From NCBI GenBank assembly GCA_026129385.1, contig JAHCIE010000186.1, forward strand, positions 1 through 6,611: 6,611 nt of DNA, read 5' to 3'. The position numbers and the translations under genes are program-made. The DNA comes from Anaerolineae bacterium. Its GTDB lineage: Bacteria > Chloroflexota > Anaerolineae > Epilineales > JAHCIE01. Below are positions 6,601-6,611 of the stretch, piece after piece (position 1 is the stretch's first letter; each line of letters begins with the position of its first letter). Below the pieces are notes generated by a model that did not search any database, was not told the origin of the DNA, and saw nothing but the letters and a program-made list of their open reading frames with translations.

Positions 6601-6611
6601 TCGAGGCGCTC

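Overview
The window is a GC-rich, almost gap-free stretch of bacterial chromosome. It carries five genes, all on the minus strand and apparently in one operon read from high to low coordinates: rpoZ (RNA polymerase omega), a long RelA/SpoT-type (p)ppGpp enzyme, nadE (glutamine-dependent NAD+ synthetase), a soluble tandem-GAF sensor histidine kinase, and a receiver-ANTAR response regulator that runs off the low-coordinate end. I see no mobile elements, tRNA, rRNA, CRISPR array, phage genes or convincing terminator.

Layout: rpoZ (6600 to 6328), a gap of about 34-49 nt depending on the rel start, rel (6293 to 4065), 12 nt, nadE (4052 to 2211), a 4-nt ATGA stop/start overlap, the histidine kinase (2214 to 586), 5 nt, then the ANTAR regulator (580 to beyond base 1). 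The operon promoter must lie above base 6611 and the end of the operon below base 1. The three downstream genes each have a good Shine-Dalgarno sequence lying in or next to the end of the preceding gene, so translational coupling is likely.

Function: omega belongs to the RNA polymerase on which (p)ppGpp acts in proteobacteria, and the Rel protein makes and probably degrades (p)ppGpp. NadE completes NAD+ synthesis. The last two genes form a cognate pair of the PdtaS/PdtaR or EutW/EutV kind: a cytosolic HisKA_2-type kinase and a regulator whose output domain binds RNA and usually prevents transcription termination. The operon therefore places stringent-response, NAD and RNA-level antitermination functions together. 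That grouping is the most interesting aspect of the window; each gene alone is a well-known family.

Organism: a free-living, high-GC bacterium. The rpoZ-rel order and the omega N-terminus beginning Met-Ala-Arg recall Proteobacteria. The style of the Rel protein (EFDD synthetase motif with an intact HD hydrolase site) and the GAF-kinase/ANTAR pair would also suit Chloroflexota or a related phylum. I lean weakly to Chloroflexota, but the sequence alone does not settle it.
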